A stretch of 64,000 nucleotides of DNA, from assembly GCF_026341515.1 (NCBI RefSeq), contig NZ_JAPEOK010000001.1, positions 1,426,001-1,490,000 of the forward strand. The letters run 5' to 3'. Of the stretch, positions 34,069 to 44,211 are shown piece after piece. Every line of letters begins with the position of its first letter. The first letter of the stretch is position 1. Origin of the DNA: Streptomyces sp. NBC_00878 (lineage in GTDB: Bacteria > Actinomycetota > Actinomycetes > Streptomycetales > Streptomycetaceae). The notes under the pieces are model-generated. The model was not told the origin of the DNA. It searched no databases and saw only the letters and a list, made by a program, of their open reading frames with translations. The position numbers and the translations under genes are program-made.

Positions 34069-36144
34069 ATGAGTACGCAGACACCTGACAGCTTTGAGTG
34101 GACCGAACTGGACCGGCGAGCCGTCGACACGGCCCGTCTGCTGGCGGCGGACGCCGTACAGAAGGTCGGCAACGGCCACCCCGGCACCGCGATGAGCCTG
34201 GCCCCGGCCGCGTACACCCTCTTTCAGAAGGTGATGCGACACGATCCCGCGGACCCCGAGTGGACCGGCCGTGACCGCTTCGTCCTCTCCCCCGGCCACA
34301 CCTCGCTGACCCTCTACACCCAGCTCTTCCTCTCCGGGTACGAGCTGGAGCTGGACGACCTCAAGGCGTTCCGTACGCACGGCTCGAAGACGCCCGGCCA
34401 CCCCGAGTACGGGCACACGGCCGGGGTCGAGACGACCACCGGCCCGCTCGGCCAGGGCGTCGCCAACGCGGTGGGCATGGCGATGGCCGCCCGCTTCGAG
34501 CGCGGCCTGTTCGACCCGGACGCCCCCGAGGGCGAGTCCCCCTTCGACCACACCGTCTGGGCGATCGTCTCCGACGGCGACCTGGAGGAGGGCATCTCCG
34601 CCGAGGCGTCCTCGCTCGCCGGCCACCAGCAGCTCGGCAACCTCGTCTTCGTCTACGACGACAACCACATCTCCATCGAGGGCGACACCGCGACCGCCTT
34701 CTCCGAGGACGTACTGAAGCGGTACGAGGCCTACGGCTGGCACGTGCAGCGGATCGAGCCCGCCCTCGGCGGCGACATCGACCCGCAGGCGCTCCACGAG
34801 GCCCTCGTCGCCGCCAAGGCCGAGACCGGGCGCCCCTCGATCATCGCGATGCGCACGATCATCGCCTGGCCCGCGCCCAACGCCCAGAACACCGAGGCCT
34901 CGCACGGCTCGGCGCTCGGCGCCGAGGAGATCGCGGCCACCAAGCGTCTCCTTGGCTTCGACCCGGAGAAGACCTTCGACGTCGCCGACGAGGTCCTGGA
35001 CCACGCCCGGAGGGCCCTCGACCGGGGCGCCGAGGCGCACGCCGCCTGGAACAAGCAGCTGGCCGAGTGGCGCACCGCGCAGCCCGAACGCGCGAAGCTC
35101 TTCGACCGGATCGTGGCCGGTCAGCTCCCCGACGGCTGGGAGTCCGCGCTGCCGGTGTTCGAGGCGGGCACCTCCGTCGCGACCCGTGCCGCGTCCGGCA
35201 AGGTCCTCCAGGCGCTCGGCGGTGTGCTCCCCGAACTGTGGGGCGGCTCCGCCGACCTGGCCGGCTCGAACAACACCACCATCGACAAGACGTCGTCCTT
35301 CCTGCCGAAGGGCAATCCGCTGCCGGAGGCCGACCCGTACGGCCGAACCGTCCACTTCGGGATCCGTGAGCACTCGATGGCCGCGGAGATGAACGGCATC
35401 GCGCTGCACGGCAACACCCGGATCTACGGCGGCACGTTCCTCGTCTTCTCCGACTACATGCGCAACGCCGTCCGCCTGTCGGCCCTCATGCAGCTGCCGG
35501 TGACGTACGTCTGGACGCACGACTCGATCGGCCTCGGCGAGGACGGCCCCACCCACCAGCCGGTCGAACACCTCGCCTCATTGCGTGCCATCCCCGGTCT
35601 GAACATCGTGCGCCCGGCCGACGCCAACGAGACGTCGATCGCCTGGGCCGAGATCCTCAAGCGGCACGCCACCAACCCGGCCCCGCACGGCCTCGCCCTC
35701 ACCCGCCAGGGCGTGCCGACGTACGAGGCCAACCCCGAGGCGGCGAAGGGTGGTTACGTCCTGCGCGACTCCTCCACCGCGACCCCGGACGTGGTCCTCA
35801 TCGCCACCGGCTCAGAAGTGCAACTCGCCGTCACCGCGCGCGAGCGGCTCGAAGCCGAGGGCGTCGGCACGCGCGTGGTGTCGATGCCGTCCGTCGAGTG
35901 GTTCGAGGAGCAGTCGCCGGAGTACCGCGCGAGCGTACTTCCACCGTCCGTGAAGGCGCGCGTGGCGGTCGAGGCGGGCATCGGTCTGACCTGGTACCGG
36001 TACGTCGGTGACCACGGACGCATCGTCTCCCTCGAACACTTCGGCGCCTCCGCCGACGCCAAGACCCTGTTCGCCGAGTTCGGTTTCACCCCCGAGAACG
36101 TGGCCTCCGCCGCCCGGGAATCCCTCGCCGCCGCGCGCGGTTGA
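34069..36144 (+). CDS. tkt: Transketolase
   Basis: 691 residues, full length. Transfers two-carbon units between ketoses and aldoses in the non-oxidative pentose-phosphate branch, thiamine-diphosphate dependent, cytoplasmic. Seen: [11 protein letters not shown] (~35-45), the ThDP motif [15 protein letters not shown] (~169), and the transketolase signature [23 protein letters not shown] 34069; the upstream frame is not coding. First gene of the tkt-tal-zwf-opcA-pgi-gnd operon. Confidence 0.97.
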   Translation: MSTQTPDSFEWTELDRRAVDTARLLAADAVQKVGNGHPGTAMSLAPAAYTLFQKVMRHDPADPEWTGRDRFVLSPGHTSLTLYTQLFLSGYELELDDLKAFRTHGSKTPGHPEYGHTAGVETTTGPLGQGVANAVGMAMAARFERGLFDPDAPEGESPFDHTVWAIVSDGDLEEGISAEASSLAGHQQLGNLVFVYDDNHISIEGDTATAFSEDVLKRYEAYGWHVQRIEPALGGDIDPQALHEALVAAKAETGRPSIIAMRTIIAWPAPNAQNTEASHGSALGAEEIAATKRLLGFDPEKTFDVADEVLDHARRALDRGAEAHAAWNKQLAEWRTAQPERAKLFDRIVAGQLPDGWESALPVFEAGTSVATRAASGKVLQALGGVLPELWGGSADLAGSNNTTIDKTSSFLPKGNPLPEADPYGRTVHFGIREHSMAAEMNGIALHGNTRIYGGTFLVFSDYMRNAVRLSALMQLPVTYVWTHDSIGLGEDGPTHQPVEHLASLRAIPGLNIVRPADANETSIAWAEILKRHATNPAPHGLALTRQGVPTYEANPEAAKGGYVLRDSSTATPDVVLIATGSEVQLAVTARERLEAEGVGTRVVSMPSVEWFEEQSPEYRASVLPPSVKARVAVEAGIGLTWYRYVGDHGRIVSLEHFGASADAKTLFAEFGFTPENVASAARESLAAARG

Positions 36145-36163
36145 TCCGTTCGCACGAAGGAAG

Positions 36164-37306
36164 ATGATCACTGTGACCGAAGCAACCGCAACCGCGGACA
36201 CCCTCAAGAACCTCTCCGCCGAAGGCGTCTCCATCTGGCTGGACGACCTCTCGCGCAACCGGATCGAGTCCGGCAACCTCGCCGAACTCATCAAGACCAG
36301 GCACGTGGTGGGCGTCACCACCAACCCCTCCATCTTCCAGGCCGCGATCGGCTCGGGCGAGGGTTACGAGGAGCAGCTGGCCGACCTCGCGACGCGCGGC
36401 GTGACGGTCGACGAGGCCGTAAGGATGATGACCACCGCCGACGTCCGCGCCGCTGCCGACATCCTGCGTCCGGTGTACGACGCGACCGGCGGCCGGGACG
36501 GCCGGGTCTCCATCGAGGTCGACCCGCGCCTCGCCCACGACACGACGGCGACCGTCGCCGAGGCCAAGCAGCTCGCCTGGCTGGTCGACCGCCCGAACGT
36601 GATGATCAAGATCCCTGCGACGAAGGCCGGCCTCCCCGCGATCACCGAGGTCATCGGCCGCGGGATCAGCGTCAACGTCACGCTGATCTTCTCGCTGGAG
36701 CGCTACCGCGAGGTGATGGACGCCTACCTGGCCGGTCTGGAGAAGGCGCGGGCCGCGGGCCTCGACCTCTCCGCCATCCACTCCGTCGCCTCCTTCTTCG
36801 TCTCCCGCGTCGACAGCGAGATCGACAAGCGGCTGGCGAAGGCCGGCACGGACGAGGCCCTCGCGCTGAAGGGCCGGTCCGCACTCGCCAACGCGCGGCT
36901 CGCGTACGAGGCGTACGAGGATGTCTTCGCCTCGGACCGCTGGACCGCCCTCGGCGCGAGCGCCAACAAGCAGCGTCCGCTGTGGGCCTCGACCGGCGTC
37001 AAGGACCCGGCCTACAAGGACACGCTGTACGTCGACGAGTTGGTCGCGCCCGGCACGGTCAACACCATGCCGGAGGCCACGCTGAACGCCACCGCCGACC
37101 ACGGCGAGATCCGCGGTGACACGGTGACCGGCGGCTATGCCCAGGCCCGCGCCGACCTGGCGGCCGTCGAGCAGCAGGGCATCTCGTACGACGAGGTCGT
37201 CCGGCAGTTGGAGGACGAGGGCGTAGCCAAGTTCGAGGCCGCCTGGGGCGAACTGCTGGCCGCGGTCGCCGTCTCACTGAGCCGCAAGGGAGTTGACGGG
37301 GAATGA
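36164..37306 (+). CDS. tal: Transaldolase
   Basis: 380 residues, the long actinobacterial form. Transfers the dihydroxyacetone unit from sedoheptulose-7-phosphate. Seen: [11 protein letters not shown] near the N-terminus and the Schiff-base lysine segment [10 protein letters not shown] (Lys149), followed by [15 protein letters not shown] 36164 has GAAGGA very close; GTG 36173 is an alternative with longer spacing. 19 bp after tkt and overlapping zwf by 4 bp. Confidence 0.97.
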   Translation: MITVTEATATADTLKNLSAEGVSIWLDDLSRNRIESGNLAELIKTRHVVGVTTNPSIFQAAIGSGEGYEEQLADLATRGVTVDEAVRMMTTADVRAAADILRPVYDATGGRDGRVSIEVDPRLAHDTTATVAEAKQLAWLVDRPNVMIKIPATKAGLPAITEVIGRGISVNVTLIFSLERYREVMDAYLAGLEKARAAGLDLSAIHSVASFFVSRVDSEIDKRLAKAGTDEALALKGRSALANARLAYEAYEDVFASDRWTALGASANKQRPLWASTGVKDPAYKDTLYVDELVAPGTVNTMPEATLNATADHGEIRGDTVTGGYAQARADLAAVEQQGISYDEVVRQLEDEGVAKFEAAWGELLAAVAVSLSRKGVDGE

Positions 37307-38862
37307 GCGAGAACCTTACCGACGGCCCTGACCTCGCGTCCGACTGGGACAACCCCCTGCGCCACCCCGGCGACCGCCGTCTGCCGAAGATCGCCGGTCC
37401 GTCCGGTCTGGTCATCTTCGGCGTCACCGGCGATCTGTCCCGCAAGAAGCTGATGCCGGCCGTCTACGACCTGGCCAACCGCGGGCTGCTCCCGCCGGGC
37501 TTCTCCCTCGTCGGCTTCGCGCGGCGCGACTGGGAGGACGAGGACTTCGCACAGATCGTCCACGACTCGGTGCGCGAGCACGCGCGTACGGAGTTCCGCG
37601 AGGAGGTCTGGCAGCAGCTCGCCGAGGGCATGCGGTTCATCCCCGGCGACTTCGACGACGACCAGGCCTTCAAGCAACTGCGTTCCGCCGTCGAGGAGTT
37701 GGACGCTTCCCGGGGCACCAGCGGCAACTACGCCTTCTACCTCTCCGTACCGCCGAAGTTCTTCCCGAAGGTCGTCAGGCAGCTCAAGAAGCACGGGCTG
37801 GCCGACGCCCCGGCGGGTTCCTGGCGGCGCGCGGTGATCGAGAAGCCGTTCGGCCACAACCTCAAGAGCGCTCGTGAGCTGAACAAGGTCCTGCACGACG
37901 TGTTCGACCCGGAGCAGGTCTTCCGGATCGACCACTACCTCGGCAAGGAGACCGTCCAGAACATCCTGGCGCTCCGCTTCGCCAACCAGATGTACGAGCC
38001 CGTCTGGAACCGGTCGTACGTGGACCACGTACAGATCACCATGGCCGAGGACATCGGCATCGGCGGCCGGGCCGGGTACTACGACGGCATCGGCTCGGCC
38101 CGTGACGTCATCCAGAACCACCTGCTCCAGCTCATGGCGCTGACCGCGATGGAGGAGCCCATCGCCTTCGACGCCGACTCGCTGCTCACCGAGAAGCTCA
38201 AGGTCCTCAAGTCGGTGCGGCTGCCGGAGGAGTTGGGCGAGCACACCGTGCGCGGGCAGTACGCGGAGGGCTGGCAGGGCGGCGCCAAGGTGCCCGGCTA
38301 CCTCGAAGAGGAGGGCATCGACCCCGCGTCGAAGACCGACACGTACGCGGCCGTCAAGCTGGAGGTCGACAACCGCCGCTGGGCGGGCGTCCCCTTCTAT
38401 CTGCGTACCGGCAAGCGGCTCGGCCGCCGCGTCACCGAGATCGCCGTCGTCTTCCAGCGGGCCCCGCACTCCCCGTTCGACTCGACCGCCACGGAGGAGC
38501 TCGGCGCCAACGCCATCGTCTTCCGTGTCCAGCCCGACGAGGGCATGACGGTGCGCTTCGGATCGAAGGTGCCGGGTACGTCGATGGAGATCCGGGACGT
38601 GTCCATGGACTTCGCCTACGGCGAGTCGTTCACGGAGTCCAGCCCGGAGGCGTACGAACGGCTGATCCTGGATGTCCTGCTCGGCGACGCCAATCTCTTC
38701 CCCCGTCACCAGGAGGTGGAAGAGTCCTGGAAGATCCTCGATCCGATCGAGGAGTACTGGGACAAGAACGGCAGGCCCGCGCAGTACGCCTCGGGCAGCT
38801 GGGGTCCCGGGGAAGCCGACGAGATGCTCGCACGAGACGGACGGAGCTGGCGCAGGCCATGA
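37303..38862 (+). CDS. zwf: Glucose-6-phosphate 1-dehydrogenase
   Basis: 519 residues. Oxidises glucose-6-phosphate to 6-phosphogluconolactone, giving NADPH. Seen: nucleotide-binding [14 protein letters not shown] (~45), active-site signature [12 protein letters not shown] (209-220; His211 substrate, Lys215). ATGA overlap with tal and ATGA overlap with opcA, so all are translated together. Confidence 0.97.
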   Translation: MSENLTDGPDLASDWDNPLRHPGDRRLPKIAGPSGLVIFGVTGDLSRKKLMPAVYDLANRGLLPPGFSLVGFARRDWEDEDFAQIVHDSVREHARTEFREEVWQQLAEGMRFIPGDFDDDQAFKQLRSAVEELDASRGTSGNYAFYLSVPPKFFPKVVRQLKKHGLADAPAGSWRRAVIEKPFGHNLKSARELNKVLHDVFDPEQVFRIDHYLGKETVQNILALRFANQMYEPVWNRSYVDHVQITMAEDIGIGGRAGYYDGIGSARDVIQNHLLQLMALTAMEEPIAFDADSLLTEKLKVLKSVRLPEELGEHTVRGQYAEGWQGGAKVPGYLEEEGIDPASKTDTYAAVKLEVDNRRWAGVPFYLRTGKRLGRRVTEIAVVFQRAPHSPFDSTATEELGANAIVFRVQPDEGMTVRFGSKVPGTSMEIRDVSMDFAYGESFTESSPEAYERLILDVLLGDANLFPRHQEVEESWKILDPIEEYWDKNGRPAQYASGSWGPGEADEMLARDGRSWRRP

Positions 38863-39794
38863 AGATCGATCTGACCGACACCACGGCAAGCAAGATCAAC
38901 AAGGCTCTCGTGGAGGGCCGCCGCGCCATCGGCACACCAGCCGTGGGCATGGTCCTGACGATGGTCATCGTGACGGACGAGGAGAACGCGTACGACGCGA
39001 TCAAGGCGGCCGAGGAGGCCTCGCACGAGCACCCCTCGCGCACCCTGGTCGTCATCAAGCGGCACGCCCGCACCCCGCGCGACCGCACGAACTCGCACCT
39101 GGACGCCGAAGTCCGCGTGGGTGCCGACGCCGGCACCGGCGAGACGGTCGTGCTGCGGATGTACGGCGACGTGTCCGAGCACGCCGACTCGGTGGTCCTG
39201 CCGCTGCTGCTGCCGGACGCGCCGGTCGTCGTGTGGTGGCCGGTGGACGCGCCCGACGTCCCGGCCAAGGACCCGCTGGGCGCGCTCGCACAGCGCCGGA
39301 TCACCGACATGTACGCGGTCGAGGCGCCGCTCGCGGCCCTGGAGGCACGCGCCGCCTCGTACGCGCCGGGCGACACCGACCTGGCCTGGACCCGGCTGAC
39401 TCCGTGGCGCTCCATGCTCGCGGCCGCCCTGGACCAGTCCCGTACGAAGGTCACCTCGGCCGCCGTGGAGAGCGAGGCCGAGAACCCGAGCGCCGAACTG
39501 CTGGCCCGCTGGCTGGAGGCCCGCCTCCAGGTCCCGGTCGAGCGCGTCGTGACCGCGGGACCCGTCGTCACCGCCGTCCGGCTCGGCACCAAGGGCGGCG
39601 AGATCATCATCGACCGCCCCGAGGGCCCGCTCGCGACCCTGTCGCTGCCGGGCCAGCCCTCGCGCACCCTCGCGCTGAAGGTCCGCAGCACCTCCGAGCT
39701 GATCGCCGAGGAACTGCGCCGCCTCGACGCGGACGAGATGTACGCCATCGCCCTGCGCGGCGACGAGGCCGGAAGGAAGGAGAGCCGTGCCTGA
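38859..39794 (+). CDS. opcA: Glucose-6-phosphate dehydrogenase assembly protein OpcA
   Basis: 311 residues. OpcA binds and activates G6PDH in cyanobacteria and actinobacteria. Seen: the conserved N-terminal segment [17 protein letters not shown] and central AEVRVGAD...VVWWPVDAP. No catalytic motif. Overlaps zwf by 4 bp and pgi by 8 bp, the usual zwf-opcA order. Confidence 0.95.
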   Translation: MKIDLTDTTASKINKALVEGRRAIGTPAVGMVLTMVIVTDEENAYDAIKAAEEASHEHPSRTLVVIKRHARTPRDRTNSHLDAEVRVGADAGTGETVVLRMYGDVSEHADSVVLPLLLPDAPVVVWWPVDAPDVPAKDPLGALAQRRITDMYAVEAPLAALEARAASYAPGDTDLAWTRLTPWRSMLAAALDQSRTKVTSAAVESEAENPSAELLARWLEARLQVPVERVVTAGPVVTAVRLGTKGGEIIIDRPEGPLATLSLPGQPSRTLALKVRSTSELIAEELRRLDADEMYAIALRGDEAGRKESRA

Positions 39795-41499
39795 CACAAC
39801 CGGGTCCGTGCCCGTCGAAACCGGGTCTGCGGCTGACACAGTCGGGGCCCTGCCTGGCACACCCAAGCTCACCCGCCGCCCCGAGTGGACGGCCCTGGAG
39901 GACCACCGCGCCGGGCCGCTCCTGCATCCGCGGCTGCGCGAACTGTTCGCCGCCGACCCGGAGCGCGCCGAGCGCTACACCGTGCGGGTCGGTGACCTGC
40001 GCATCGACTACTCCAAGCACCTGATCAACGACGAGACTCTCGCGCTGCTCCAGGAACTCGCCACCGCCACCGACGTGTTCGGGCTACGGGACGCGATGTT
40101 CCGCGGCGAGCGGATCAACGTCACGGAGCAACGGGCGGTCCTGCACACGGCGTTGCGCGCCCCGCGCGACGCGGTCGTCGAGGTCGACGGCGAGAACGTC
40201 GTGCCGAAGGTGCACGCCGTGCTCGACAAGATGGCCGCCTTCGCCGAACAGGTCCGCTCCGGCAAGTGGACCGGCCACACCGGCAGGCGCATCCGCACGG
40301 TCGTCAACATCGGCATCGGCGGCTCGGACCTGGGCCCGGCGATGGCGTACGAGGCGCTGCGCGCCTTCACCGACCGCGAACTGACGGTCCGTTACGTCTC
40401 GAACGTCGACGGGGCCGACCTGCACGAGGCGGTGCGGGACCTGGATCCGGCTGAGACGCTGTTCATCGTCGCCTCGAAGACCTTCACCACCATCGAGACG
40501 ATCACCAACGCGACCTCGGCGCGCTCCTGGCTGCTCGCCGGTCTCGGCGGCGACTCCGCCGCCGTGGCCAGGCACTTCGTCGCACTGTCCACGAACGTCG
40601 AGAAGGTCGCGGACTTCGGTATCGACACGGCCAACATGTTCGAGTTCTGGGACTGGGTCGGCGGCCGGTACTCGTACGACTCGGCCATCGGCCTCTCGCT
40701 GATGATCGCGATCGGCCCGGACCGCTTCCGGGAGATGCTCGACGGCTTCAGGACTGTCGACGAGCACTTCCGAACCGCCCCCGCCGAGGCCAACGCACCT
40801 TTGCTGCTGGGCCTGTTGGGGGTCTGGTACGGCGAGTTCTTCGGCGCCCAGTCGCACGCGGTGCTGCCGTACTCGCACTACCTGTCCAAGTTCACCGCGT
40901 ACTTGCAGCAGCTCGACATGGAGTCCAACGGCAAGTCCGTGGACCGCGAGGGACACCCCGTCGAGTGGCAGACCGGCCCGGTCGTGTGGGGCACGCCGGG
41001 CACCAACGGCCAGCACGCGTACTACCAGTTGCTCCACCAGGGCACGAAGACGATCCCGGCCGATCTGATCGGCTTCGTCAACCCGGTCGGCGAACTGGGC
41101 GCCGAACTCGCCGCCCAGCACGACCTGTTGATGGCGAACCTCTTCGCCCAGGGCCAGGCCCTCGCGTTCGGCAGGACCGCCGACGAGGTACGCGCCGAGG
41201 GGGTGCCCGAGGAGCAGGTCCCGCACCGGACCTTCCGCGGCAACCACCCCACGACCACGATCCTGGCCGCCGAGCTGACTCCGTCCGTCCTCGGCCAGCT
41301 GATCGCCCTCTACGAGCACAAGGTGTTCGTCCAGGGCGCGATCTGGAACATCGACTCCTTCGACCAGTGGGGCGTCGAGCTCGGCAAGGTCCTCGCCAAA
41401 CGCGTCGAACCCGCTCTGACCGAGGGCGCCGACGTCCCCGGTCTCGATCCCTCCACCGCCGCCCTCGTGGCCACGTACCGCACTCTCCGGAAGAAGTGA
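39787..41499 (+). CDS. pgi: Glucose-6-phosphate isomerase
   Basis: 570 residues, full-length bacterial PGI. Interconverts glucose-6-phosphate and fructose-6-phosphate. Seen: GIGGSDLGP (~176-184), [12 protein letters not shown], and [18 protein letters not shown] plus [20 protein letters not shown] start with GGAG just upstream and an 8-bp overlap with opcA. Its place is where 6-phosphogluconolactonase often sits in actinobacterial operons, so this operon recycles fructose-6-phosphate into the oxidative branch. Confidence 0.96.
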   Translation: MPDTTGSVPVETGSAADTVGALPGTPKLTRRPEWTALEDHRAGPLLHPRLRELFAADPERAERYTVRVGDLRIDYSKHLINDETLALLQELATATDVFGLRDAMFRGERINVTEQRAVLHTALRAPRDAVVEVDGENVVPKVHAVLDKMAAFAEQVRSGKWTGHTGRRIRTVVNIGIGGSDLGPAMAYEALRAFTDRELTVRYVSNVDGADLHEAVRDLDPAETLFIVASKTFTTIETITNATSARSWLLAGLGGDSAAVARHFVALSTNVEKVADFGIDTANMFEFWDWVGGRYSYDSAIGLSLMIAIGPDRFREMLDGFRTVDEHFRTAPAEANAPLLLGLLGVWYGEFFGAQSHAVLPYSHYLSKFTAYLQQLDMESNGKSVDREGHPVEWQTGPVVWGTPGTNGQHAYYQLLHQGTKTIPADLIGFVNPVGELGAELAAQHDLLMANLFAQGQALAFGRTADEVRAEGVPEEQVPHRTFRGNHPTTTILAAELTPSVLGQLIALYEHKVFVQGAIWNIDSFDQWGVELGKVLAKRVEPALTEGADVPGLDPSTAALVATYRTLRKK

Positions 41500-41505
41500 A
41501 CTGAC

Positions 41506-42393
41506 ATGACTGCGATGCAGCTCGGCCTCATCGGCCTCGGCAAGATGGGCGGCAACATGCGCGAGCGGATCCGCCGCGCGGGCCACACCGTGATCGGCTA
41601 CGACCGCAATCCGGACCTCGCCGACGTCAGCGGCCTGACCGAACTCGTCGGCAAGCTCGAAGGTCCGCGCGTGGTCTGGGTGATGGTCCCGGCCGGGGCC
41701 CCCACCCAGGGCGTCATCGACGAGCTCGCGGAGCTGTTGGAGCCCGGCGACACCGTCGTCGACGGCGGCAACTCCCGCTGGACGGACGACGAGAAGCACG
41801 CCGAGGAGCTGGCGGCCAAGGGCATCGGCTTCGTGGACGCCGGCGTCTCGGGCGGCGTCTGGGGCCTCCAGAACGGCTACGCCCTCATGGTCGGCGGCGA
41901 CGCCGAGCACATCGCCAAGGTCCAGCCGATCTTCGACGCGCTCAAGCCGGAGGGCGACGCCGGATTCGTCCACGCGGGCAAGGTGGGCGCGGGCCACTTC
42001 TCGAAGATGGTCCACAACGGCATCGAGTACGCCATGATGCAGGCCTACGCCGAGGGCTGGGAGCTCCTCGAAGCCGTCGACTCGGTCACGGATGTGCGCG
42101 AGGTCTTCCGCTCCTGGCAGGAGGGCACCGTCATCCGCTCCTGGCTGCTCGACCTGGCGGTCAACGCACTGGACAAGGACGAGCACCTCGGGCAGCTGCG
42201 CGGGTACGCGGAGGACTCCGGCGAAGGCCGGTGGACCGTCGAGGCGGCCATCGACAACTCCGTGCCGCTGCCCGCCATCACGGCCTCCCTCTTCGCGCGG
42301 TTCGCGTCCCGGCAGGACGACTCGCCGCAGATGAAGATGGTCGCGGCGCTGCGCAACCAGTTCGGCGGTCACGCCGTCGAGTCCACGAAGTAG
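41506..42393 (+). CDS. gnd: 6-phosphogluconate dehydrogenase, short (GndA) type
   Basis: 295 residues versus ~470 for the common form; the extra C-terminal helical lobe is absent, as in short bacterial enzymes. Seen: Rossmann GLGKMGGNM (11-18), GGNSRWTDD, catalytic GHFSKMVHNGIEY. Beta-2 ends YDRNPD with Asp33 where NADP-dependent enzymes have NRS/NRT, which suggests NAD+ use (inference). Starts 6 bp after pgi. Converts 6-phosphogluconate to ribulose-5-phosphate and CO2. Confidence 0.93.
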   Translation: MTAMQLGLIGLGKMGGNMRERIRRAGHTVIGYDRNPDLADVSGLTELVGKLEGPRVVWVMVPAGAPTQGVIDELAELLEPGDTVVDGGNSRWTDDEKHAEELAAKGIGFVDAGVSGGVWGLQNGYALMVGGDAEHIAKVQPIFDALKPEGDAGFVHAGKVGAGHFSKMVHNGIEYAMMQAYAEGWELLEAVDSVTDVREVFRSWQEGTVIRSWLLDLAVNALDKDEHLGQLRGYAEDSGEGRWTVEAAIDNSVPLPAITASLFARFASRQDDSPQMKMVAALRNQFGGHAVESTK

Positions 42394-42398
42394 GAGTC

Positions 42399-42992
42399 AT
42401 GGGCGATCTCCTTCTCGTCCGGCACGGCGAGACCGAGTGGAGTCTGTCGGGACAGCACACCAGCTGGACCGACCTGCCCCTCACCCCGCGTGGCGAGGAA
42501 CAGGCCAAGTCCCTCGTCCCGCTGTTCGCCGGGCGGCACTTCGCGCTCGTGCTCACGAGTCCGCTCGGCCGTGCGATACGGACCGCGGAGCTGGCGGGGC
42601 TGTCCGGGGCGGTGTCCGATCCGGACATGCATGAGTGGGACTACGGGGCGTACGAGGGCGTCACCACCGTGGACATCCACCGCGGGCGGCCTGACTGGTA
42701 CCTGTGGAATGACGGGGTGCCGCCGGGTCCGGACGGACAGCCCGGGGAATCGCCGGAGGACGTGGGCGAGCGGGCGGACCGGGTGCTGGGGCGGGCGGAG
42801 AAGTCGCTCGGGGACGGTGACGTGGTGCTTGTCGCGCACGGTCACTTCCTACGTGTCCTGACCGCGCGGTGGCTCGGCCTCCCCGCCGCGGACGGACGCC
42901 TGTTCCAGCTCGGTACGGGGACGGTGAGCCGCCTCTCGACGGAGCACGGCCGCCCGGTGATCACGGAGTGGAACAGCCGTCCGCCTGGGTAG
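42399..42992 (+). CDS. Histidine phosphatase family protein
   Basis: 197 residues, phosphoglycerate-mutase-like fold. Seen: LLVRHGETEW with phospho-accepting His9, the second catalytic His in VLVAHGHFLRVL, and LTPRGEEQAKSL. ATG 42399 follows gnd by 5 bp with TAGGAG overlapping the gnd stop. Last gene of the operon. Probably a sugar-phosphate phosphatase rather than a true mutase; substrate unknown. Confidence 0.9.
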   Translation: MGDLLLVRHGETEWSLSGQHTSWTDLPLTPRGEEQAKSLVPLFAGRHFALVLTSPLGRAIRTAELAGLSGAVSDPDMHEWDYGAYEGVTTVDIHRGRPDWYLWNDGVPPGPDGQPGESPEDVGERADRVLGRAEKSLGDGDVVLVAHGHFLRVLTARWLGLPAADGRLFQLGTGTVSRLSTEHGRPVITEWNSRPPG

Positions 42993-43017
42993 TTTCCTCG
43001 CCCCCGCCGCCCCTACC

Positions 43018-43057
43018 CTCCCCCACTCTCGGCTTCGCTCGAGCGGGGGACCCCCAT
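43018..43057 (+). repeat. Copy B of the GC-rich repeat
   Basis: Same core TCTCGGCTTCGCTCGAG with C- and G-runs and ACCCCCAT as in copies A and C, here in the gap after the phosphatase gene. Confidence 0.85.
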
Positions 43058-43093
43058 CGTCACTACTCGGGGGCCAGCCCCCGAACCCCCGCT

Positions 43094-43147
43094 CCTCAAA
43101 CGCCGGAGGGGCTGATCTTCAGCCCGTCCGGCGTTTGAGGACGAGCG
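43094..43147. terminator. Intergenic hairpin with CGCCGG/CCGGCG arms
   Basis: Arms CCTCAAACGCCGG (43094-43106) and CCGGCGTTTGAGG (43128-43140) enclose an inner GGGGCTGATCTTCAGCCC hairpin. Common Streptomyces form of a bidirectional terminator; here between the operon end and a convergent gene. Confidence 0.8.
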
Positions 43148-43237
43148 CGTTCAGCGCGACACGGGGGCCTGGGAGCGGAGCCCCCAGAAAGGGACGGGAA
43201 GGGCAGGGGCGGCGGGGGCGAACCCCCCTCGGCCCCC

Positions 43238-44200
43238 TCACGCACGGTGCTTCGGGTTGCCATGCCACTTCGTGATCTGCCTCTCCGGATCACCCGTGTA
43301 GGACCACGGCGTCCGCGTCGCACGTCGGCCGAGGAGACGGAACAGCGAGGCGGTGATGTCCTGGACCTCCGCGAGACACGCGGCATGCGTCAGGTAGTTG
43401 AGGTGGTGGACCTCTCCGGGAACGACGGGCACGTCGGGGCGCGCGGTGATCCAGCGCTGCCAGGTGCGCCGTACGTCATTGACGGCTCCGTCGTTGTTCC
43501 AGTGCTGGCTGGTCCCCGTCAGGGCACCGGGCTGGCCCTTCACCCCCTCCAGGATGTACCGGTACTCCTCCACCCGGGCGACCTGCACAAGAACCGGCAG
43601 CGCACACCCCGGCGGCGCCACACCGGCCGCGTCCCGCGCGAAGTCGTACATCAGGCCGTGCGTCCCGTGCCAGCGGGCGGAGTAGTAGTGCAGCACCTGG
43701 AGGTGGCCCTCCACGCTGTACGGGTCGCGCGCGTGCAACGCGTCCCACCAGCGGCCCAGTTCCTGGCGGCGCACCCCGGCGGGATAGAGCCGTGCGACGG
43801 CGATGAGCGAGATCCACGGCGTGGGGTCGTCGACGTACGCGTCGGCGGCCTGGAGGCAGGCCATCACCGCGCCGTCGATGCGGTTCTGGTCGATGGGAAC
43901 GCCCCGGCCCGCGGCGATGGCCAGATTGAAGGCGCGCGCCGTCTCGGTCGCGGCCCGCAGCACCAGCGCGTCGGCGCTGCGGGGCTCGGCGGCCAGCCAG
44001 GACTCGGCCGTCGAGGTGCTCGCGCAGGCCTGTGCGAGCAGCCGCATCCGGTGGCCCCGTGCGAGCCACGCGGGCCCGGTGGTCCGCAGCAGCTCCCGCA
44101 GGCCCTGCCAACGGCCGATGACGATGTCCTGTTTGGCGGAGGTGAGGGGCGCGTCCCCGCAGTCGGGATCGAATTCGGGGGTGAAACGGGCTCGCGCCAT
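43238..44200 (-). CDS. Conserved protein of unknown function, helical-repeat-like
   Basis: 320 residues, no signal peptide or membrane segment. Predicted almost all-helical, with repeated Ala/Leu-rich pairs (AESWLAAEPRSADALVLRAA; AVMACLQAADAYVDD) reminiscent of TPR or SEL1 units, and a Trp/His-rich C-terminus. I do not recognise a catalytic motif. ATG 44200 has AGAGGGA upstream; the longer frame is a shadow of the permease. It starts 11 bp after the APC permease stop, so they are co-transcribed and it may modulate that transporter (inference). Confidence 0.8.
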   Translation of the reverse strand: MARARFTPEFDPDCGDAPLTSAKQDIVIGRWQGLRELLRTTGPAWLARGHRMRLLAQACASTSTAESWLAAEPRSADALVLRAATETARAFNLAIAAGRGVPIDQNRIDGAVMACLQAADAYVDDPTPWISLIAVARLYPAGVRRQELGRWWDALHARDPYSVEGHLQVLHYYSARWHGTHGLMYDFARDAAGVAPPGCALPVLVQVARVEEYRYILEGVKGQPGALTGTSQHWNNDGAVNDVRRTWQRWITARPDVPVVPGEVHHLNYLTHAACLAEVQDITASLFRLLGRRATRTPWSYTGDPERQITKWHGNPKHRA

Positions 44201-44211
44201 CGGGGTCCCTC

